A DNA stretch of 64,000 bases from Glandiceps talaboti (lineage: Eukaryota > Hemichordata > Enteropneusta > Spengelidae), in contig NC_135553.1 in the NCBI RefSeq assembly GCF_964340395.1, forward strand, positions 26,031,449-26,095,448. The letters are read 5' to 3'. Each line of letters begins with the position of its first letter. Position 1 is the first letter of the stretch. Below, piece after piece: positions 57,640 to 64,000 of the stretch. The notes under the pieces were generated by a model. It did not search any database and was not told where the DNA came from. It was given only the letters and a program-made list of their open reading frames with translations. The position numbers and the translations under genes are program-made.

Positions 57640-59150
57640 TACATCAGAAACAGGTAAGACTCCTTCCATTCTTGTTACATGTCCCTTTTTATGTAGTACA
57701 TGTTGGTGTATTTATGTTTTGATGCTTCAATCCATAGTGACAGTCTACAAGTTCTAGTCTTGAATTTCATATTAGTGGGCACATGGTTATTAGTTCTATA
57801 GCCAGAAGGACGTTCTGAAACTTTAGAATTCTCTCAAATTTCTGACTCCATCATGGCTACATTCTATAGAACACCCCATGCGGGTAAATTAAAGCCTCAT
57901 TACCTGGAATGTGCTGTGGCCATGACAACATGCTTGTGTGCCCTTTAGATGATTGATTCTTGAGACATCCTTATAGGCAGAGGGTCTGGTCTGACTCTGT
58001 GTCGATCAAACAAGTTGCTCTCTGCCTCGTACATCTGTATACTGCAGCTGTCACATGCAGTTAGTCCACTCAGTAGACTAGGTAAATAAGGGTTCAGAGC
58101 GAGAGACTATGAAGTATACAAATGTTTTTGAGAAAGGAACAATGTAGACGACCATTAATTAAAATTATGACAAATACTCAACAATGTACAAAGACAACTG
58201 TGAACACTGAACTGATCACAGATACTGATGCTATATATTTATGCACTGTGTGATGTCAAACACGATTCTGTAGACTTCAACTAGGATTTTTCTGTGTCGT
58301 CAAAAAAACTATAACAGATTCAAATACCCTTAATTGCTTAAGTTTGGACATCATGCCCGATCATCAGTTTTGTGTTCAATTTTACTCAGAAAACATTTTT
58401 AGTTAGTAGTTTGACATCTATATCGCATGACAATGAATAGACATGTTTTTGAAAATGGCAGGTAACAACATCACAAACTATCGCAAGATTTTGGAGTCTC
58501 CAACAGTAAGGTATAGCAAGTCTCATGTATCATGAGATTTTGTCCAGTTCCGTGTGATGTCTGTCTACTTATCATAACTTTTTAGAGTTTTGAAAATGTA
58601 CTTGTCATTTGATATTTACTTTGAAACAATTTTAGCTTTTCTTAGAAATTTAATCAAAATCTTGATTTTTTGTTGATGTGCAAAGATTAAAATTAATGTT
58701 TTAAATTGACTAAGCAAGAAAAGTGAGCTTTTTCATTTGCAACTTATGCGACAGCTACCATAATCCTTTGATATACCAATTGTGTCCCAACCCTTAGGTA
58801 AATATATCTTATTTTCAAATGATACTGAAGTATCCTTACCTTTAGATAACCAAGCCCTTTATTATAAATTGAAAAAGCAGGTTTGTGCAATTTGATATTA
58901 CCTTTGAAGATGTAGTCAAAGTTATTGATAATATCAAGAATAAGATACTGGCCACTAATGGCACTATGTATACTTTCACAGTCAAAGAAAAATAGCCTAT
59001 ATTGTCTGTGACCACATGGTTAATTATTGTGTTTGTATTGCATATGATTCTAGTATGGATGTATCTTCTCCACTAAGTTATGTCACCAATGTTATTGTCT
59101 ATTTATTTTTGACTTGTCAGTTCATGGGTCAGTTGACCTGATGCAATAAA

Positions 59151-59185
<35 letters not shown>

Positions 59186-59490
59186 AATTTAATGATGTGT
59201 ACATAATAGTATTAATACATTATATATTTTGAGTACTGTTCTCTGAATTTCTGTAAATAAATACCTGTTATATTTATTTTGAAAAATAAACTGATTATTT
59301 TTGTATTAAATAAGGCTTTTGTGTTGTCCATCGTCTCATTATTATCTCAAGTGAACTCACTTCAATAGAGTTATACGCATGCATGGTGAAGTATGTGTGT
59401 GTTTGGGGTGAATAAAAGTGTTGGTGGCGTACAACGTAACAATGGCTGACCACTTCATTATATGTACCCGCAAGTTTGACGACTTTCAAT
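57640..59490. other. Non-coding DNA with a TA microsatellite
   Basis: TA array at 59153-59181. No recognised gene on either strand. Confidence 0.5.
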
Positions 59491-59492
59491 CT

Positions 59493-60797
59493 TAGATAAA
59501 GGGTTCGTACGGTCCTGGAAAACCCTGGAAAACCCTGGAATTTCAAACCCTCCCTGGAAAGCCCTGGAAAACCCTGGAAAATGATCATGTTCAATCGATC
59601 GATTAATATTGACGATCGTTATGTCTGTGCTCGAGCCACCCATTCATATGATTCTGAATCTCGTAATTGTGAAATCGCGAAAAATGTTCAAAGTCTTTCG
59701 CCACGGTGATGAATCAAAATTCACGCCAATTGAACCCAGACAGTCAAGCGATCGTTCCATGAGACACTTTACCCCACAGACCGTGCTTATGATTAGTTGA
59801 ATGGGCGCCGCAGTGTTTCTTTCGATCTTGCGTATATTGCTACTCCATACATCTCCCAGTCGTCATTTCAGGGACAAGATATTGTAACAGTCCCGGCCGG
59901 GGGTAACATGTACAGTAGGTATGTTCACAAGATTATCGTAACACTGTAGCGAGTATCAAAGCATCATCAACCTCGATTAGAAATTGTAACAAGTTCGGCG
60001 CACGAGTCAACATATTACAAGCTCAGGCTCTAGACAGGGCAATACTAGGGCTAGGGCCCAGGGAAGTGTAGTTGAATTTCCGGGTTGTGGAAGTACAGTT
60101 GTGACTTTTATGTCGACGATAAATGGGTATTTGTGTTACATGTTCTAAAAGAATAAACTACTGTTTTATTTTGTCTGTACAGTAACATTCGTCAATGGTC
60201 AAGTTGAGTTGAGAAATCGCGATGTTCCGCAACTCATGACATCCATACATAAACATCGAGATGCAAGCGATGAATGTATTCAGTTATTCATAGCTCGAAA
60301 TTCGTTACGTAAATGACGTTTTTATTCAAAATTTTGAAGAAAAAAATTATTTTAGGTGACTTATAAATCTAGTAACATCAAACCATACAATAACGAGGAC
60401 AAAGTTTAGTTTTTGATTTATTTGTCTTGATATGTCTGAATTAGACTGACGAATGCTGCGACTCAATCTTACACGATCAATGCACCAGCTTGATGAAACG
60501 GCTACTTAGGGGTAGGACAGAGGTTTCTCCGTTAATCTTAGCGTGTAAACGTGGCTTTGAAACCATTATCTTGCGTAGTGTCGATTGTCTTTAAAATGTT
60601 TTGTGACATATGGGAACTGTTGTTGATTTTTCTCGTCCACATCAGACAATTAGATGTCATTCAAAAAGTATACATCAGTGTCAACACTCCTGGAAAATGG
60701 CCAAAATCAATATGAATACCCCTGGAAAACTGACGAAAAACCCCTGGAAAGTCCTGGAATTTTGTTTTGCTTTAAGTGTACGAACCCTGTAGATAAA
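59493..60797. mobile_element. hAT-like non-autonomous element, 8 bp TSD
   Basis: The element body is 59501-60789. It starts GGGTTCGTACGGTCCTGG and ends GTGTACGAACCCTG, giving inverted CAGGGTTCGTAC termini (the left end lacks the outer CA). Both sides are flanked by TAGATAAA (59493-59500 and 60790-60797), a perfect 8 bp target duplication as made by hAT transposases. Subterminal CCTGGAAAACC repeats (59514-59580 and 60688-60757) occur at both ends. The interior is CpG-richer and non-coding; no transposase. Confidence 0.85.
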
Positions 60798-61360
60798 TCA
60801 CATACGTTGGATGAAAACGACATCAGACAATTTGACGACAACTACATGTACATCATATATTGGATATAGACTACTTAAACTTATGCAAGCTAAGTTAGTA
60901 GAGGTTTCTTATACTCTGTTCACACTGGGACATATTCCCCACAGAATCAGTGACTTAGATTAACTCTGGAGGTAATTTGCGTGTGTGAATGGTCGACTCC
61001 GGAGAATCTGTGGATTATTTTACTGCAGAGGTTTTGGTCGATTCAGCTCCACAGATCCTCCGGAGGCAAGGATTAGCTTGTACTAAGTTGTAGATGTGAA
61101 CGCTTTACGCCGATGTAAGCGCCCTCAATCGGTGTATTACAGTCATTGCACTAATTTCCAGGACAGCAAACTACCGATGTTGCCAGCTAATTTATATATA
61201 TATATATTCTCAGGCGTAATAGGTTGTAGTTCACCATTCCGTATAAGCTTATTGTACATTGTATACACGCCCGCCAACTTTTATCATTCGATTCGTGAGT
61301 GGGTTCCAAATCTTATTCATGTTATATTAATAAAAAATATTTATTTATAAACAATATTTA
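60798..61360. other. Non-coding DNA
   Basis: No recognised gene. It contains CTCCGGAG-type short palindromes near 60998 and 61056 and a TA run at about 61194-61207. Confidence 0.5.
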
Positions 61361-61365
61361 TTTGT

Positions 61366-61789
61366 TCAATTGGTATTTCTTAACTTACAACTTTTCTTTT
61401 TATGTATATACAACGCAAAATAACTACCTAATTCTGAACCACAATCACAGATATATCTCTTAGGTTCTTTAACACAAGGTGTACTTCTGTTATGATGTAT
61501 CTTTAAATGGCACTCATATTTATATGCAAACCCACATTCATCACATGTAAACTCGGTAAAAACTTTTTTTCTCGCAAGAATGTTTTATATTTGTGTGTTT
61601 GATAAAATTATGTCTATGTTTAAAACGTTTATTACATTTTTCACATTTGAATTCAGGTGCTGACCTATTACAAGTAGTACAGTTTTCTCTCATGTATATA
61701 ATATTATAAATTCTATTGTTTAAATGAACGCCCCACAGGTCATAGGGTTCGTTGACCTTTTGACCTTTTGAACCCGCCGGTGCATTCAT
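61366..61789 (-). pseudogene. Small zinc-finger protein with one frameshift
   Basis: From the ATG at 61789 the frame reads a Cys pair (ENCTTCNRSAPEF), then KCEKCNKRFKHRHNFIKHTN ending IKH, a C2H2 finger with H-x4-H spacing. A run of seven A (T at 61564-61570 on the plus strand) throws the frame into a stop. With the other frame read on, a second finger (FTCDECGFAYKYECHLKIHH...C, C2HC type) and a third Cys-Cys...His...Cys (YICDCGSELGSYFALYIHKK) follow, with a stop at 61366-61368. One-base homopolymer error or true decay cannot be told apart here. Host gene or element is unknown. Confidence 0.6.
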
Positions 61790-61837
61790 TTAAACATTGA
61801 GCAGTAGTTATAAATAGATTGTCGATCGTTACACTGT

Positions 61838-62032
61838 ATGTCGTTTCACTGGTCCAGAAACCCGAGTTTACTCAAAATTTAATATAGTTAGACCATTTTT
61901 TAAAACGTTCAAACAGTGAAAAAGGGAGGTTGTCGTTTCACTGGTCTAGTTTTTGAGTAAACTCAAAATTTAATATAGATTAGATCGTTTTAACTTTTAA
62001 AAAAACGGTGAAAAAGGGGAGTTGTCGAAAAG
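61838..62032. repeat. About 95 bp tandem duplication
   Basis: Both copies have TGTCGTTTCACTGGTC, then GAGT-AACTCAAAATTTAATA, then AACNGTGAAAAAGGG and AGGTTGTCG or GAGTTGTCG. Adjacent to the zinc-finger frame. Confidence 0.8.
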
Positions 62033-62199
62033 TGGTCCTATACCGCTAATTTCTATACTACTGACGAATCTGACAAATTCATGTAAAACTGTCACACGAT
62101 CACAATGCCAATATTTTCTAATACATTCTGTCGAATTGGAATTTCAAACTATCCTCAGACAAAGCTCCCATTTAGAATTCTAGATAAATAATGGGTAAA

Positions 62200-62332
62200 T
62201 TCATTCATTCAATCATTTGTTCATTTATTCGTTTGTTCGTTCGTTTGTTCATTTATTCTTGCACTTTCTCATTACACATACATACATACATACATGCATA
62301 CATACATACATACACACACACACATACATACA

Positions 62333-62362
<30 letters not shown>
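62200..62362. repeat. TTCATTC-rich and CATA microsatellites
   Basis: TTCATT/TCGTT runs at 62200-62262 and (CATA)n with a CACACA centre at 62275-62360. Reading frames here are simple-sequence artefacts. Confidence 0.9.
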
Positions 62363-62364
<2 letters not shown>

Positions 62365-62403
62365 CATATGCTGATTGATTTAAAAGTTAATAACTTGGTT
62401 AAC

Positions 62404-62745
62404 TATTCAATCAATTGGAAATGCTGTCATTCCACTTATTTTATAGAGTGGCGGCTGTCATTCCACTGGATCTACAGTGCAGAGGGTGTCATTCAACTAA
62501 CTGAATGTAGAAAGGGGTGTCATTCCACTGTTTACATACTGGAAATGCTGTCATTCCAGTTCCAAAGCATTGAAAATGCTGTCATTCCACTTATTTTATA
62601 GAGTGGCAGCTGTCATTCCACTCGTTTTACAGTGCAGAGGGTGTCCTTCATCTAACTGAATGTAGAAAAGGGTGTCATTCCACTGTTTACATACTGGAAA
62701 TGCTGTCATTCGTTTTCCGTCATTCGGGTTGTCATTCGTTTTAGG
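62404..62745. repeat. TGTCATTCCACT satellite with higher-order repeat
   Basis: The word CTGTCATTCCA or a close variant recurs about ten times at 30-45 bp spacing. The block from GGAAATGCTGTCATTCCACT at about 62418 repeats at about 62570 (ATTTTATAGAGTGGC, CAGTGCAGAGGGTGTC, CTAACTGAATGTAGAAA, TGTTTACATACTGG), giving a higher-order unit of about 165 bp present nearly twice. Confidence 0.85.
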
Positions 62746-63034
62746 GTCACCCTGCCACAGTTGATGACCGGAAATGCCTCAATCGAATTGTTAACACTGC
62801 CAGTAGCATCATTGGGTGCCAACTTCCTTCTCTGAATGAGTTGTACAACGCTCAAGTAAAGGAAAGAGCTCAGTTAATTGTAAAAGACGATTTCCATCCA
62901 GCACGTAATTTATTCCAACTATACATTCGATCAAATCAGGTTCTAATCGCACATTGTTTAGCTTTTATCCAACTGCAGTCCGCACTCTTAATGAATCAAT
63001 TTAAGTTCTCTGTTGACGCATCAATCTCGTGTTA
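62746..63034 (+). pseudogene. LINE ORF2 C-terminal fragment
   Basis: Reads DRKCLNRIVNTASSIIGCQL, then PSLNELYNAQVKERAQLIVK and DDFHPARNLFQLYIRS, and a stop at 63033. This is the conserved tail of many non-LTR ORF2 proteins (the 'I-G...LPSL..LY' and 'HP...LF.L' motifs after the RT). Plus strand, opposite to the LINE remnants at 22-39 kb. Nothing of the RT lies upstream; the satellite abuts it. Confidence 0.75.
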
Positions 63035-63113
63035 GGAGTCCTCTACAGAATATTGTTTTTGTAAATTCTTCATTACACGCAAAATCAATGCACATTTCAT
63101 TATATATGTATCA

Positions 63114-63219
<106 letters not shown>

Positions 63220-63269
63220 CAATAAAACATATCATAGTAGTTGACATCAGTCGTCCAAATGAAAAGCCA

Positions 63270-63318
63270 TTCATTCATTCGTTTGTTCATTCATTCATTC
63301 ATTCATTCATTCATTTAT
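63270..63318. repeat. ATTC microsatellite
   Basis: TTCA tetranucleotide array with two interruptions. Confidence 0.9.
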
Positions 63319-63739
63319 TCATCCATTCAACTAAAAGTAGTTTTTAACTTAATAGAGCTGTACTAACTGTAAGTGGAGTATTATTTTTTTGGATGAGACA
63401 GCAAACAATATATCCTGCAATATATTCATGGAAAAACATTTAAATACCAATAATTAGACATTGCATTATCAATTAGCGGTCTATTTTATCCACAAGTTGT
63501 ACAATTTGTTTTGGGAAGAAAGGTGACACTGAGGTTTATGTTATGTCTTTTTGACAGTCAAAATGTCTAATCGTGTTGTTACATGTGATGTACGGTTTGG
63601 TGGGCTTTAGGCCCAATGGTTGAACATTTTACATTGATTTTTTTTTCTTTTAAAATAATACCTTTTGTAATATTTTTCTGTTTGTATTTTCTGTTATGTA
63701 AAAATTAAGCTGTCTTATGGTATGTTTATATAATAATAT
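63319..63739. other. Non-coding DNA
   Basis: Contains the phrase GGTGGGCTTTAGGCCCAATGG near 63599 and a T/A-rich tail; no recognised gene. Confidence 0.4.
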
Positions 63740-63818
<79 letters not shown>

Positions 63819-63840
63819 AATAATAATAATAATAATAATA
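63740..63840. repeat. GAT then TAA microsatellite
   Basis: About 26 GAT units (63740-63817) pass directly into (AAT)n to 63840. A near-duplicate of TTGACTGAGATAATGTTCAATCAG follows at 63908-64000. Confidence 0.95.
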
Positions 63841-63905
63841 GGTTGAAATTATGATTTTTTTATCCACAAGTTGTAAAATAAGAGGTTGATATTATGATCT
63901 TTAAA

Positions 63906-64000
63906 GTTGACTGAGATAACGTTCAATCAGTTCTAGAAATCAATTTGACTGAGATAATGTTCAATCAGTCTAGAAGTCAAGTTGACTTAGATAATGTTCA
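63906..64000. repeat. Short tandem repeat at the window end
   Basis: Three successive copies of TTGACTGAGATAACGTTCAA with variants (63907, 63947, 63982), each followed by TCAGT(T)CTAGAA; cut by the window end. Confidence 0.75.

Noticed and set aside
62191-62601. A 136-codon frame with HTYIHTYIH repeats
   Set aside because: Built from CATA microsatellite and the adjoining satellite; not a protein.
63740-63817. Poly-Asp or poly-His coding tract from GAT repeats
   Set aside because: Simple trinucleotide array with no flanking open coding sequence.

Overview
The window looks like low-GC nuclear DNA from a marine invertebrate animal, either a lophotrochozoan or a non-vertebrate deuterostome. The basis is short exons with GT/AG introns, kinesin-2 exons of metazoan type, DIRS, BEL/Pao and non-LTR retroelements, a tRNA-derived SINE, several TIR elements, and abundant microsatellites and TACATGTA words. 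I cannot name the species. No prokaryotic operons, rRNA genes or CRISPR arrays are visible.

Region 1 (about 1-20000) holds the only cellular gene I can name: a broken or reorganised KIF3B-like kinesin-2 heavy chain on the + strand. A beta-1 exon lies at 7409-7515. An internal block of three exons (P-loop, linker, pre-switch-I) is then present three times in tandem, in units beginning at 8724, 11814 and 15281, the third truncated near 17157. A neck-linker/neck-coil exon follows at 19803-19972. I found no exons for switch I, switch II, most of the coiled coil or the tail. The cassette junctions are all phase 2, so the exon chain is phase-compatible despite the losses.

Region 2 (about 22400-41850) is a segmental array. 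Three partial units each pair the same minus-strand LINE (ORF1 tail, endonuclease, linker, RT) with the same roughly 2-4.6 kb spacer rich in TGACCTTTGACCT motifs. Insertions that differ between the units include a 900 bp TTAA-flanked element, a 1788 bp element with GGACCGGT ends, and a tRNA-derived SINE.

Region 3 (about 43400-45750) is a DIRS-type tyrosine-recombinase retroelement that has lost its reverse transcriptase. A decayed unidentified minus-strand coding stretch follows (about 46050-47650).

Region 4 (about 53220-57640) is a BEL/Pao element on the minus strand with gag-like, RT, RNase H and integrase parts. It is broken by stops, frameshifts and a truncation inside the integrase core.

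Region 5 (59500-64000) holds a 1.29 kb hAT-like non-autonomous element with an 8 bp target duplication, a minus-strand zinc-finger reading frame with one homopolymer frameshift, a TGTCATTCCACT satellite, a plus-strand LINE C-terminal fragment and long simple repeats.

No intact multi-gene system was found. The most unusual features are the phase-symmetric kinesin exon-cassette triplication and the transposon insertions with paralogous empty sites in the same window.
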